DNA of 64,000 bases from Pseudomonas sp. Choline-02u-1 (GCF_002836515.1 NZ_PJBC01000065.1:248001-312000); one strand, 5' to 3'; positions 9,155-19,400 are shown, counted from the stretch's first letter. Numbers and translations are program-made. The notes: a model not told the origin generated them from the sequence alone.

Positions 9155-10637
9155 GCGCAAAACCCCACGCCTGATGCTGCTTGGCCTGCTCGCTGTCGCA
9201 GTGATCGGCTCGGCAGCGGTTTATCTGTCGCCAAGCGCGGACAGCCAGGCCAGTGAAGCTCTGGATAACGCCAAGTCCAGTCAGAAACTGCAATCGCTGG
9301 CCGAACTCGACGGCAAGGCCCCGGCCAGCCGCAAGCTCGATGTGCAGACCTGGACCACTGCTGAAGGCGCCAAAGTGCTGTTCGTCGAGGCCCATGAGTT
9401 GCCGATGTTCGACATGCGCCTGATCTTCGCCGCTGGCAGCAGCCAGGATGGCAACGTACCCGGCCTTGCGGTGCTGACCAACGCCATGCTCAACGAAGGC
9501 ATCGCCGGCAAGGACGTCGGCGCCATCGCTCAAGGATTTGAAGGCCTCGGCGCGGACTTTGGCAACGGTGCGTTCAAGGACATGGCGCTGGCCTCGCTGC
9601 GCAGCCTGAGTGCTGCCGAGCAGCGCGAACCGGCGCTTGAGCTGTTCGCCGAAGTGGTCGGCAAACCGAGCTTCCCTGCCGATTCCTTCGCGCGCATCAA
9701 GAACCAGTTGCTCGCCGGTTTCGAATACCAGAAACAGAACCCCGGCAAACTCGCCAGCCTGGAACTGATGAAGCGTCTGTACGGCGACCACCCTTACGCA
9801 CATTCCAGCGATGGCAATCCGCAAAGCGTGCCGAAGATCACCGTCGCGCAGTTGCGTGAATTCCACGCCAGGGCCTACGCCGCAGGCAATGCGGTGATCG
9901 CGCTGGTCGGCGATTTGTCGCGTGCCGAAGCCGAGGCGATTGCCAATCAGGTCTCCTCTGCCTTGCCGAAAGGCCCGGCGCTGGCCAAGATCGCTGCGCC
10001 GCAGGAACCGAAGGCCAGCGTCAACCACATCGAGTTTCCGTCGAAACAGACCAACCTGATGCTCGCGCAACTGGGCATCGACCGCGACGATCCTGATTAC
10101 GCTGCGCTGTCGATGGGCAACCAGATTCTTGGCGGCGGTGGTTTCGGCACGCGCCTGATGAGCGAAGTGCGCGAGAAGCGTGGCCTCACCTATGGCGTGT
10201 ACTCGGCGTTCAGCCCGATGCAGGCTCGTGGCCCGTTCATGATCAACCTGCAGACCCGCGCCGAGATGAGCGAAGGCACTCTGAAACTGGTGCAGGACGT
10301 GCTCACCGACTACCTGAAAACCGGGCCGACGCAGAAAGAACTCGACGATGCCAAGCGCGAACTGGCCGGCAGCTTCCCGCTGTCCACCGCCAGCAACGCC
10401 GACATCGTTGGCCAACTCGGCGCGATGGGCTTCTATAATCTGCCGCTGAGCTATCTGGACGATTTCATGCGTCAGTCGCAGAGCCTGACTGTGGAGCAGG
10501 TCCGCGATGCGCTGAACAAACACCTGAGCACGGAGAAAATGGTCATCGTCACCGCTGGCCCGACCGTGCCGCAAAAGCCGTTACCGGCCCCATCTGATAA
10601 ACCTGCCGAGCAACCGCTCGGGGTTCCGGAGCATTAA
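9147..10637 (+). CDS. M16 family peptidase-like protein (second of pair, probably non-catalytic)
   Basis: This 496-residue protein has an N-terminal hydrophobic segment (about residues 9-27) serving as signal or anchor. It has the two M16 domains, but at the position of HxxEH it reads LAVLTNAMLNEG, so zinc-binding residues are missing. The C-terminal domain retains the R/Y pair region (REKRGLTYGVYSAF) used for substrate binding in M16 partners. It is translationally coupled to the preceding active subunit and overlaps rsmD by one base (TAATG). Confidence 0.92.
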   Translation: MSERKTPRLMLLGLLAVAVIGSAAVYLSPSADSQASEALDNAKSSQKLQSLAELDGKAPASRKLDVQTWTTAEGAKVLFVEAHELPMFDMRLIFAAGSSQDGNVPGLAVLTNAMLNEGIAGKDVGAIAQGFEGLGADFGNGAFKDMALASLRSLSAAEQREPALELFAEVVGKPSFPADSFARIKNQLLAGFEYQKQNPGKLASLELMKRLYGDHPYAHSSDGNPQSVPKITVAQLREFHARAYAAGNAVIALVGDLSRAEAEAIANQVSSALPKGPALAKIAAPQEPKASVNHIEFPSKQTNLMLAQLGIDRDDPDYAALSMGNQILGGGGFGTRLMSEVREKRGLTYGVYSAFSPMQARGPFMINLQTRAEMSEGTLKLVQDVLTDYLKTGPTQKELDDAKRELAGSFPLSTASNADIVGQLGAMGFYNLPLSYLDDFMRQSQSLTVEQVRDALNKHLSTEKMVIVTAGPTVPQKPLPAPSDKPAEQPLGVPEH

Positions 10638-11251
10638 TGGCGACTCGAGCACCGAAAAAACCTGTGCAAAACGTGCACAACGGCGTGAATCAGCTGCGCA
10701 TCATTGGCGGCCAGTGGCGCAGCCGCAAGCTGAGCTTTCCCGATGCACCGGGCCTGCGCCCGACCCCGGACCGCGTGCGTGAAACCCTGTTCAACTGGCT
10801 CGCGCCGTATGTCGAAGGGGCGAAAGTGCTCGACCCGTTCGCTGGCAGCGGCGCGCTGTTTCTCGAAGCGCTTTCTCGTGGCGCGGCCACGGCTCAGGCG
10901 CTGGATGCGAGCAACGTTGCGGTTTCCAGCCTGAAAGAACACCTCGGCACCTTGCGTTGCAGCAACGGCCAGGTGCAAACCGCCGACGCGCTGCGATACC
11001 TCGAGACCCAGACCGCGACGCCGTTCGATCTGGTGTTCCTCGACCCGCCGTTCAACCAGAACCTGTTACCAGCGGTTTGTACTTTGCTGGAAGAGCGCCA
11101 ATGGCTGGCGGCCGATTCGTGGATCTACACTGAAAGCGAAACAGCGCCATCGACGCTGGGCCTGCCGGGCAACTGGCGTTTGCACCGCGAGCAGAAATCC
11201 GGTCGCGTGTATTACGCGCTGTGGCAGCGCACGGCGGACATCGCCGGCTGA
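10637..11251 (+). CDS. rsmD: 16S rRNA (guanine966-N2)-methyltransferase RsmD
   Basis: RsmD methylates G966 of 16S rRNA in the assembled small subunit. The 204-residue protein shows the RIIGGQWRSRKL start region, PTPDRVRETLFNWL, the SAM motif VLDPFAGSGALFLEAL and the catalytic DPPF (FLDPPFNQNLL). The start codon overlaps the stop of the upstream peptidase by one base. Length and motifs are typical. Confidence 0.95.
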   Translation: MATRAPKKPVQNVHNGVNQLRIIGGQWRSRKLSFPDAPGLRPTPDRVRETLFNWLAPYVEGAKVLDPFAGSGALFLEALSRGAATAQALDASNVAVSSLKEHLGTLRCSNGQVQTADALRYLETQTATPFDLVFLDPPFNQNLLPAVCTLLEERQWLAADSWIYTESETAPSTLGLPGNWRLHREQKSGRVYYALWQRTADIAG

Positions 11252-11314
11252 CCAGCTCGCAAGCAACCTGCGGCGAGGGAGCGTGCTTCCTCGCCACGAG
11301 CATCGAGAATCATC

Positions 11315-12316
11315 GTGCCCCCTTCGCCAGAACGCTTCATTCCCGCCTTCGGCCTCGGCAATCCGCACCTGCAAACCTTGTGGGGGCCGCTGTGGCGCAA
11401 CACCGTACACATCGAGCGCGAACGAGAACGCCTGTGGCTCGAAGACGGCGACTTCCTCGACCTCGACTGGCACGGCCCGCACAGCGCCGAGGCGCCTTTG
11501 GTACTGGTGCTGCACGGTTTGACCGGTTCTTCCAATTCGCCCTATGTGGCGGGCATTCAAAAAGCCCTGGCCGAGCAGGGCTGGGCCAGCGTCGCGCTGA
11601 ACTGGCGCGGTTGTTCCGGCGAGCCGAATCTGTTGCCGCGCAGCTACCATTCCGGCGCCAGCGAAGACCTTGCCGAAGCCATCCAGCACCTGCGCGCTAA
11701 ACGACCGTTGGCATCGCTGTACGCGGTCGGATATTCACTGGGCGGCAACGTGCTGCTCAAACATCTTGGCGAAACCGGCAGCGCCAGCGGCGTACTCGGC
11801 GCGGTGGCAGTGTCGGTGCCGTTCAGGCTCGACCAGTGCGCGGACCGTATCGGTCAGGGATTTTCGCGGGTGTATCAGGCGCACTTCATGCGCGAGATGG
11901 TCGCCTACATCAAGAACAAGCAACGCCAGTTCCAGCATGACGGGCGCGAAGACGGCCTGGCGAAACTGGCGGCGCTCGGTTCGCTGGAAAACATGCGCAC
12001 GTTCTGGGATTTCGATGGCCGGATTACCGCCCCGCTGCACGGCTTCGATGATGCCGAGGATTACTACCGCCGCGCCTCGAGCCGCTACTACCTCGGTGAG
12101 ATCCGCACGCCGACGCTGATCATTCAGGCAGCGGACGATCCGTTCGTGTTCCCGCACAGCCTGCCGCAGGCCGACGAATTGTCAGCCTGCACGCAATTTG
12201 AACTGCAGGCGCGTGGCGGTCATGTCGGTTTCGTCGACGGCTCGATGCGCAGGCCCGGGTATTACCTGGAGCGGCGTATCCCGCAGTGGTTGATCGCAGC
12301 AGATCGCAGAACATAA
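11315..12316 (+). CDS. Alpha/beta hydrolase, YheT family
   Basis: This 333-residue protein starts at a GTG. It belongs to the YheT-like esterase family: FGLGNPHLQTLWG near the N-terminus, an oxyanion region LVLVLHGLTGSSNSPY, the nucleophile elbow YAVGYSLGGNVLLK (GxSxGG), and a late acidic/His pair (ADDPFVF, RGGHVGFVDG). It probably hydrolyses acyl esters, with substrate unknown. It sits 64 bases after rsmD on the same strand, in the order typical of Pseudomonas. Confidence 0.9.
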   Translation: MPPSPERFIPAFGLGNPHLQTLWGPLWRNTVHIERERERLWLEDGDFLDLDWHGPHSAEAPLVLVLHGLTGSSNSPYVAGIQKALAEQGWASVALNWRGCSGEPNLLPRSYHSGASEDLAEAIQHLRAKRPLASLYAVGYSLGGNVLLKHLGETGSASGVLGAVAVSVPFRLDQCADRIGQGFSRVYQAHFMREMVAYIKNKQRQFQHDGREDGLAKLAALGSLENMRTFWDFDGRITAPLHGFDDAEDYYRRASSRYYLGEIRTPTLIIQAADDPFVFPHSLPQADELSACTQFELQARGGHVGFVDGSMRRPGYYLERRIPQWLIAADRRT

Positions 12317-12321
12317 CTCTT

Positions 12322-12956
12322 GGCAGGAGCGAGCTCGCGCGCGAAAGCGGTGGGTCAGTTGGCGGTGATGTTGGATGTGCCGACGCCTTCGCGGGCAAGC
12401 CCGCCCCCACAAGGGATCGTGCTGGAATGAAAATGGATGGCTCAGTTCATTCCATTGTGGGAGCGAGCTTGCTCGCGAAAGCGGTGGGTCAGTTGGCGGT
12501 GATGCTGGATGTGCCGATGCCTTCGCGGGCAAGCCCGCTCCCACAGGGATCGTGCTGGAATGAAAATGGATGGCTCAGTTCATTCCATTGTGGGAGCGAG
12601 CTTGCTCGCGAAAACGGTGGGTCAGTTGGCCGCGATGTTGGATGTGCCGACGCCTTCGCGGGCGAGCCCGCCCCCCACAAGGGATCGTGCTGGAATGAAA
12701 ATGGATGGCTCAGTTCATTCCATTGTGGGAGCGAGCTCGCGCGCGAAAGCGGTGGGTCAGTTGGCCGCGATGTTGGATGTGCCGACGCCTTCGCGGGCGA
12801 GCCCGCTCCCACAGAGATCGTGCTGGAATGAAAATGGATGGCTCAGTTCATTCCATTGTGGGAGCGGGCTTGCTCGCGAAGGCGGTGGGTCAGTTGGCAG
12901 CGATGTTGGATGTGCCGACGCCTTCGCGGGCAAGCCCGCTCCCACAGGGATCAGCG
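12322..12956. repeat. Tandem array of five 133-bp REP-containing units
   Basis: Five near-identical units start at about 12322, 12456, 12589, 12724 and 12857 (period 133, 135, 133). Each unit holds an inverted REP pair (TGTGGGAGCGAGCTTGCTCGC... GCGGGCAAGCCCGCTCCCACA) separated by GGTGGGTCAGTTGGC-type spacer, followed by a 42-base linker (GGATCGTGCTGGAATGAAAA and on). The linker is conserved as closely as the palindromes, so the array arose by tandem duplication rather than by repeated REP insertion. Long frames through the array are not genes. Confidence 0.92.
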
Positions 12957-12959
12957 ACT

Positions 12960-13814
12960 TTATTCGCCCGTGGCAATGCCGCGCGACGGTTCGTTTATCC
13001 ACTCGCTCCACGATCCGGCATACAGCGCGCCCAGCGGATAGCCAGCCAGGCACAGCGCAAACAGGTTATGGCACGCCGTCACCCCGGATCCGCAGTAAGC
13101 GACCAGTTCCGACGCAGAGCGCTCGCCCAGTTTCGCGGCAAAGCGCTGCTTGAGCTGCTCCGCCGGCAAGAAGCGCCCATCACTGCCGAGGTTGTCGGTA
13201 AACGCCGCACACTGTGCGCCGGGAATATGCCCGGCGACCGGATCGATCGGCTCCATTTCGCCCTTGAAGCGCGGCAAGGCGCGGGCGTCGAGCAAAGTCA
13301 GCGTTGGCTGGCCGAGGCGTTGCTGCAACTGCTCGGCGCTGAGCAGCAGGTGCATGTCCGGCTGACCGCTGAAGTTACCCGGTGTCACGCTCGGCGGATC
13401 CAGGCTCAGCGGCAGGCCGGCCGCGTGCCAGGCCTTGAGCCCGCCATCGAGAATGAACACACCGTCGCGTTTACCCAGCCATGCCAGCAACCACCATGCC
13501 CGCGCCGCATACGTACCCGGGCCGTCGTCATACAGAACCACATCGCTGTCGTTGCTGATGCCCCAGGCTTGCAGGCGTTCGATCAGCTCCGCCGCCTCGG
13601 GCAACGGATGCCGACCGGTCACGCCCCTCTCTACTTTACCGCTCAGATCACGCTCCAGATCGGCGAAACTCGCCCCGGCAATATGCCCTTCGGCGTAGCT
13701 GCGCTGGCCGTAATCCGGATCTTCGAGGGCGAAACGACAATCGAGAATTACCAGCCCCGGCTGCTCTTTGCGAACGTCCAGTGCTTGTGGGCTGATCAAC
13801 TGCGCAATCGACAT
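12960..13814 (-). CDS. Sulfurtransferase (3-mercaptopyruvate/thiosulfate type)
   Basis: This 284-residue protein has two rhodanese domains, the first inactive and the second with the active-site loop AYCGSGVTACHNL. The CG[SA]GVTA loop is characteristic of 3-mercaptopyruvate sulfurtransferases (SseA type) rather than of classical thiosulfate rhodanese (CRKGV). The start MSIAQLISPQALD at 13814 is preferred to an ATG six codons upstream. It likely moves sulfane sulfur to thiol or cyanide acceptors in the cytoplasm. It precedes nothing obvious in its own operon; laoR lies 31 bases upstream in the same direction. Confidence 0.9.
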   Translation of the reverse strand: MSIAQLISPQALDVRKEQPGLVILDCRFALEDPDYGQRSYAEGHIAGASFADLERDLSGKVERGVTGRHPLPEAAELIERLQAWGISNDSDVVLYDDGPGTYAARAWWLLAWLGKRDGVFILDGGLKAWHAAGLPLSLDPPSVTPGNFSGQPDMHLLLSAEQLQQRLGQPTLTLLDARALPRFKGEMEPIDPVAGHIPGAQCAAFTDNLGSDGRFLPAEQLKQRFAAKLGERSASELVAYCGSGVTACHNLFALCLAGYPLGALYAGSWSEWINEPSRGIATGE

Positions 13815-13845
13815 AACGGGCTCCTGTGGCATTCGGCTGAACGGT

Positions 13846-14517
13846 TTATTTCACATCTTCGAGAGCCTGCGCCAGCGGCACATAGAACTCGTCGAACAAG
13901 GCATTGACCTCATCGCGCGCCTGATCGGTGACAAACCCGGCTTCCAGCACCAGCACCTGATACACGCCTCGCTTTACGGCCTGTTCGCTGAGGTGGTTGG
14001 AGTTTTCCCGCGTGGTGCACAGAAAACGTACCCACGAGGTCAGGATGATCCACGCGTTGAGGGTCAGCGATTCGATCTGTACGCGGTCCATTTTCAGGAT
14101 TCCGGCGGCGACAAAACCTTCGTAGATCGCGGCACCCTGGATCACGCAGCGCTGGGAAAAGCGCCGATAACGCGCGGCCAGTTCCGCATCGCTGTCGAGC
14201 AGATGCTCGAGGTCGCGGTGCAGAAAACGGTAGCGCCACATGGCCGAGAGCAGTTCCTTGAGATAGAAACGCTTGTCCTCGACCGTCGCCGGACGGCCCT
14301 GAGGCGGACGCAAAAAGCTGTCCACCAGGGCTTCGTACTCACTGAACAACACGGCGATGATCGCCTGCTTGTTGGGGAAGTGGTAGTACAGGTTGCCCGG
14401 AGAAATCTCCATGTGCGCGGCGATGTGGTTGGTGCTGACGCTGCGCTCGCCCTGCTGATTGAACAGCTCCAGGCTGTTCTGAACGATGCGCTCGCTGGTT
14501 TTTATTCGTGGGGCCAT
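13846..14517 (-). CDS. laoR: TetR-type regulator, probable LaoR
   Basis: This 223-residue protein has an N-terminal TetR helix-turn-helix (about residues 8-55, with ISPGNLYYHFPNKQAIIAVLF) and a ligand-binding domain. It is divergent from an aldehyde dehydrogenase, a lipoprotein-like subunit and a GMC oxidoreductase. That is the arrangement of the LaoR-LaoC-LaoB-LaoA long-chain-alcohol system of P. aeruginosa (PA0364-PA0367), in which the TetR protein is the repressor. The name is by context and family; ligand and operator are inferred. Confidence 0.8.
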   Translation of the reverse strand: MAPRIKTSERIVQNSLELFNQQGERSVSTNHIAAHMEISPGNLYYHFPNKQAIIAVLFSEYEALVDSFLRPPQGRPATVEDKRFYLKELLSAMWRYRFLHRDLEHLLDSDAELAARYRRFSQRCVIQGAAIYEGFVAAGILKMDRVQIESLTLNAWIILTSWVRFLCTTRENSNHLSEQAVKRGVYQVLVLEAGFVTDQARDEVNALFDEFYVPLAQALEDVK

Positions 14518-14613
14518 GGCTTGAGCTTTAATTCAGAGTGCGTTGACGGCGCATCTTACGACCTAACCGGAAACGGATAAAACACTGACGTGCGCGGAAG
14601 TCGTTTGACTTTA

Positions 14614-14640
14614 TAGAGCATCGACTCTAAAAAGTGCTCA
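14614..14640 (+). promoter_or_regulatory. Possible LaoR operator
   Basis: TAGAG-6 nt-CTCTA overlaps GAGCA-15 nt-TGCTC in the gap between laoR and laoC. The nested dyads are where a TetR repressor of both genes would be expected; binding is inferred. Confidence 0.4.
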
Positions 14641-14664
14641 CTACAATAAAATCCGGAGCCTGCG

Positions 14665-16095
14665 ATGACTGCCGACGTTGCCTACCTGCAAACCCTGCAA
14701 CAGCCGCTCGAAACGCTTGATCGGCAGTTTCAGGCGCAACGCTCTGCGTATGCCGCCCACCCGATGCCACCCGCTGCGCAACGGCAACAGTGGCTCAAGG
14801 CTCTGCGCGAGTTGCTCAGCAGTGAGCGTCAGGCATTGATCGAAGCGATCAGCACCGATTTCAGTCACCGCAGCGCCGACGAAACCCTGCTCGCCGAGCT
14901 GATGCCGAGCCTGCACGGTATTCACTACGCCAGCCGTCACCTGAAAAAATGGATGAAGCCCTCAAGGCGCAAGGTCGGCGTGGCGTTTCAGCCGGCTTCG
15001 GCGAAGGTGGTCTATCAGCCGCTGGGCGTGGTCGGGGTGATCGTGCCGTGGAACTACCCGCTGTATCTGGCCATAGGCCCGATGGTCGGCGCCCTGGCGG
15101 CGGGCAATCGGGTGATGCTCAAGCTCAGCGAATCGACCCCGGCCACCGGGCTGCTGCTCAAGCAATTGCTCGCACGGATCTTCCCCGAAGATCTGGTTTG
15201 CGTGGTGCTTGGCGAGGCGGATGTCGGCGTAGCCTTCTCGCGCCTGCCTTTCGATCACCTGCTGTTCACCGGCTCCACCAGCGTAGGCAAACATGTCATG
15301 CGCGCTGCGGCGGAAAACCTCACGCCAGTGACGCTGGAACTGGGCGGCAAGTCGCCGGCCATCGTCTCCAGAGACGTACCGCTCAAGGACGCCGCCGAAC
15401 GCATCGCCTTCGGCAAAACCCTCAACGCCGGGCAGACCTGCGTCGCGCCCGACTATGTGCTGGTGCCGGAAGACCGCGTCGGCGCTTTCGTCGAGGCCTA
15501 TCGTCAGGCTGTGAAAGGCTTCTACCCGACCCTGACCGACAACGCCGACTACACGGCAATCATCAACGAGCGCCAGTTGGCCCGGCTCAACGGTTACGTC
15601 AGCGACGCGACCAGCAAAGGCGCGCTGCTGATCCCGTTGTTCGAGCAAGGCCAGGGGCGCCGCATGCCGCACAGCGTGCTGCTCAATGTCAGCGATGAGA
15701 TGACCGTGATGCAGGACGAAATCTTCGGCCCGCTGCTGCCGATCGTGCCTTATCGCGATCTGGAGCAGGCATTGGCTTACATCAACCAGCGGCCTCGTCC
15801 TCTGGCTCTTTACTACTTTGGCTACGACAAACGCGAACAGCATCGCGTATTGCACGAGACCCATTCCGGCGGCGTATGCCTGAACGACACCTTGCTGCAC
15901 GTTGCCCAGGACGATATGCCCTTCGGTGGCATCGGTCCCTCGGGGATGGGCCATTACCACGGCCACGAAGGTTTCCTGACGTTCAGCAAGGCCAAGGGCG
16001 TACTGATCAAACAGCGTTTCAATGCGGCGCGGCTGATCTACCCGCCTTACGGCACATCAATTCAGAAACTGATTCAGAAGCTGTTCATTCGCTAA
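14665..16095 (+). CDS. laoC: Aldehyde dehydrogenase LaoC (coniferyl-aldehyde-dehydrogenase-like)
   Basis: This 476-residue NAD(P)-dependent aldehyde dehydrogenase shows the conserved motifs VIVPWNYPLYL, GSTSVGKHVM, ELGGKSPAIV (with the catalytic glutamate) and the nucleophile loop LNAGQTCVAPDYV. A C-terminal extension (about residues 440-476, basic/hydrophobic) resembles membrane-associated fatty aldehyde dehydrogenases. Many databases name this family coniferyl aldehyde dehydrogenase (CalB). Its neighbours make LaoC, oxidising long-chain aldehydes formed by LaoA, the better reading. Confidence 0.82.
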   Translation: MTADVAYLQTLQQPLETLDRQFQAQRSAYAAHPMPPAAQRQQWLKALRELLSSERQALIEAISTDFSHRSADETLLAELMPSLHGIHYASRHLKKWMKPSRRKVGVAFQPASAKVVYQPLGVVGVIVPWNYPLYLAIGPMVGALAAGNRVMLKLSESTPATGLLLKQLLARIFPEDLVCVVLGEADVGVAFSRLPFDHLLFTGSTSVGKHVMRAAAENLTPVTLELGGKSPAIVSRDVPLKDAAERIAFGKTLNAGQTCVAPDYVLVPEDRVGAFVEAYRQAVKGFYPTLTDNADYTAIINERQLARLNGYVSDATSKGALLIPLFEQGQGRRMPHSVLLNVSDEMTVMQDEIFGPLLPIVPYRDLEQALAYINQRPRPLALYYFGYDKREQHRVLHETHSGGVCLNDTLLHVAQDDMPFGGIGPSGMGHYHGHEGFLTFSKAKGVLIKQRFNAARLIYPPYGTSIQKLIQKLFIR

Positions 16096-16124
16096 ACGTT
16101 CGTCGACGCCGGGTAATAACAACA

Positions 16125-16670
16125 ATGCACCCAAGCCTGACCGAAACCCCCACCCTGTCGCGCCGTGGCCTGCTGAAATTCAGCCTCGGCGCCACCGCAT
16201 TTCTGGCCACTGCCGGCCTTGGCGCCAGCCTGACTGGCTGCTCGTCGAGCGTCAGCGCCAACGGCTTTGTCAGTTTGCGCGACGGCGACCTGCTGTTCCT
16301 GCGCGCGCTGATCCCGCTGATGCTCGACGGCGCCGTCGCCGCAGAAAAAATGTCCGCAGCGGTCGACGGCACTTTGAAGTCGCTGGACTACAGCCTCGAT
16401 CACCTGTCGCCGGAAATGCTCAAGCTCACCCGACAACTGTTCGACGTGCTGGGCATGGCCGTGACCCGCGGGCCGCTTACGGGGATCTGGGGCAGTTGGG
16501 AAAACGCCAGTGCCGAAGCGATGCGGCAATTCCTCGAACGCTGGGAGAACAGTGCTCTGAACCTGCTGCGCATGGGCCATAGCTCGTTGCAGCAAATGGT
16601 GATGATGGCTTGGTACACCCGCGCTGAATCCTGGGCGCATTGCGGTTATCCCGGGCCGCCGACCGTCTGA
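16125..16670 (+). CDS. laoB: Tat-exported lipoprotein-like subunit, probable LaoB
   Basis: This 181-residue protein starts at the ATG at 16125. It has a twin-arginine signal (LSRRGLLKFS, residues about 11-20), a hydrophobic stretch, then LTGC, which fits a lipobox with the cysteine near residue 42. The rest resembles small helper subunits that accompany GMC dehydrogenases, such as the gamma subunit of gluconate dehydrogenase. It lies between the aldehyde dehydrogenase and the GMC oxidoreductase, as LaoB does in P. aeruginosa, where it is needed for LaoA activity. The homology call rests mainly on context. Confidence 0.72.
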   Translation: MHPSLTETPTLSRRGLLKFSLGATAFLATAGLGASLTGCSSSVSANGFVSLRDGDLLFLRALIPLMLDGAVAAEKMSAAVDGTLKSLDYSLDHLSPEMLKLTRQLFDVLGMAVTRGPLTGIWGSWENASAEAMRQFLERWENSALNLLRMGHSSLQQMVMMAWYTRAESWAHCGYPGPPTV

Positions 16671-16745
16671 GATCGGCGGCGTGGCCTTCGCGAGCGAGCT
16701 CGCGAAAAGTCCCTCAAGAACAATAAAAACCAGAGAACCTGACCG

Positions 16746-18341
16746 ATGCCCGTACCCGATCCCTTCCGCGAAGGCCTTGCCCGAGGCTGGAAAACCTACA
16801 ACGGCGCGCAACTGAGCGGCGACCTCACTCTGGAAGCCGACGTCGCCATCATCGGCAGCGGCGCCGGTGGTGGTACGACGGCAGAGATTCTCAGCGCGGC
16901 CGGCTACAAAGTCCTGCTGATCGAAGAAGGCCCGTTGAAAACCAGCTCGGATTTCAAACTGCTCGAAGACGAGGCCTACAGCAGCCTGTATCAGGAAGGC
17001 ATCGGGCGCATGAGCAAGGACGGCGCGATCACGATCCTGCAGGGGCGCGCGGTCGGTGGCACGACGCTGATCAACTGGACCTCGAGTTTCCGCACGCCCG
17101 AGCCGACCCTCGAACACTGGGCCAGCGAGCACAACGTCACAGGCCATAGCCCGGCAGAGATGGCGCCGTGGTTCGAAAAAATGGAGCAGCGCCTGGGCGT
17201 CGCGCCGTGGACGGTGCCGCCCAACGCCAACAACGACGTGATCCGCAAAGGCTGCGAGCAACTCGGCTACAGCTGGCATGTGATTCCACGCAACGTGCGC
17301 GGCTGCTGGAACCTCGGCTATTGCGGCATGGGCTGCCCGAGCAACGCCAAGCAATCGATGATGGTCACGACCATCCCGGCGACGCTGGAAAAGGGCGGCG
17401 AGCTGCTGTATCTGGCGCGGGTGCAGAAACTGCTCATCAGCGGCGACAAGGTTACCGGTCTGCATTGCGTGGCGATGGACGAACGCTGCGTCGAGCCGAC
17501 CGGGCGCAGCATCACCGTCAAGGCTCGGCATTACGTGCTGGCCGGCGGTGGTATCAACAGCCCGGCGCTGTTGCTGCGCTCTGACGCGCCGGATCCGCAT
17601 GAGCGGGCAGGCAAGCGTACTTTTCTGCACCCGGTGAACATGTCCGCCGCGCGCTTCGCCGACGTGGTTAATCCGTTCTACGGCGCGCCGCAGTCAATCT
17701 ATTCCGATCATTTCCAGTGGAAGGACGGCACTACCGGGCCGATGGCGTTCAAACTCGAAGTGCCACCGCTGCACCCGGCGCTGGCGGCGACGCTGCTCGG
17801 TGGTTCTGGTGGGGAGAACGCGCAACACATGGCTGATCTGCCGCACACCCACGCAATGCTGGCGCTGCTGCGCGACGGCTTCCATCCGGACAGCAGCGGT
17901 GGCTCGGTGGAGTTGCGCGGCGACGGCTCGCCGGTGCTCGACTATCAAGTCTCGCCATACGCCTGGGACGGGTTGCGTCGGGCCTTTCATGTCATGGCGG
18001 ACATTCAGTTCGCTGGCGGTGCGCAAGCGGTCATGCCGATGCATGCCGATGGTCGTTATGTGAAGACACTCGCCGAGGCGCGCTCAATGATCGATGGATT
18101 GAGCCTGGAGCTGTACCGCACGCGACTCGGCAGTGCCCACGTCATGGGCGGTTGCGCAATGGGTGAAGATCCGAAAAGCGCGGTCGCCGACAGCCTCGGT
18201 CGCCATCATCAGCTCAGGAATCTGTCGATTCACGACGGCTCGCTGTTCCCCACCAGCATTGGCGCCAACCCGCAGCTGTCGGTGTATGGTCTGACCGCGC
18301 AACTGGCGACAGCCTTGGCTGACCGACTGAAAAATCCATGA
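16746..18341 (+). CDS. laoA: GMC-family alcohol dehydrogenase, probable LaoA
   Basis: This 531-residue flavoprotein has the FAD dinucleotide motif VAIIGSGAGGGTTAEIL near residue 32, the GMC signature region LQGRAVGGTTLINWTSSFRTP and a C-terminal GMC_oxred_C domain with the histidine/asparagine pair (SAHVMGGCAMG... DGSLFPTSIGANP). It lacks a signal peptide of its own and may be exported together with its Tat-signal partner LaoB. The proposed reaction is oxidation of long-chain primary or secondary alcohols to aldehydes or ketones at the membrane. Confidence 0.82.
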   Translation: MPVPDPFREGLARGWKTYNGAQLSGDLTLEADVAIIGSGAGGGTTAEILSAAGYKVLLIEEGPLKTSSDFKLLEDEAYSSLYQEGIGRMSKDGAITILQGRAVGGTTLINWTSSFRTPEPTLEHWASEHNVTGHSPAEMAPWFEKMEQRLGVAPWTVPPNANNDVIRKGCEQLGYSWHVIPRNVRGCWNLGYCGMGCPSNAKQSMMVTTIPATLEKGGELLYLARVQKLLISGDKVTGLHCVAMDERCVEPTGRSITVKARHYVLAGGGINSPALLLRSDAPDPHERAGKRTFLHPVNMSAARFADVVNPFYGAPQSIYSDHFQWKDGTTGPMAFKLEVPPLHPALAATLLGGSGGENAQHMADLPHTHAMLALLRDGFHPDSSGGSVELRGDGSPVLDYQVSPYAWDGLRRAFHVMADIQFAGGAQAVMPMHADGRYVKTLAEARSMIDGLSLELYRTRLGSAHVMGGCAMGEDPKSAVADSLGRHHQLRNLSIHDGSLFPTSIGANPQLSVYGLTAQLATALADRLKNP

Positions 18342-18369
18342 AAAAGCAGAATATTCCTATCGTCTATAG

Positions 18370-18936
<567 letters not shown>

Positions 18937-19048
18937 GAGCTGCCGAAGGCTCGGGCTGCGATCTTTGCTTTTAAAGATTGCAATCTCGTGCCCTTGATCG
19001 CCCCCGCGTGCACAGCGCTCGCCAATGCGGCACAATTGCGCGCATTGA

Positions 19049-19339
<291 letters not shown>

Positions 19340-19346
19340 ATCGCTA

Positions 19347-19389
19347 AAAAGATCGTCCGATCGCGGCCCGAGCCTTCGGACGATCTTTT
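19347..19389. terminator. Hairpin terminator after the ferredoxin gene
   Basis: AAAAAGATCGTCCGA and TCGGACGATCTTTT form a 13-bp stem with A-run and T-run on opposite sides, between convergent genes, so it can act in both directions. Confidence 0.75.
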
Positions 19390-19400
19390 GATCCTGTCCT

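Noticed and set aside
12322-12956. Possible CRISPR array
   Set aside because: The period is 133 bases, the units are palindromic REP pairs with conserved not variable spacers, and there are no cas genes.
12286-13153. Several overlapping frames with repeated peptide segments
   Set aside because: They are translations of the 133-bp REP array, with no ribosome sites.
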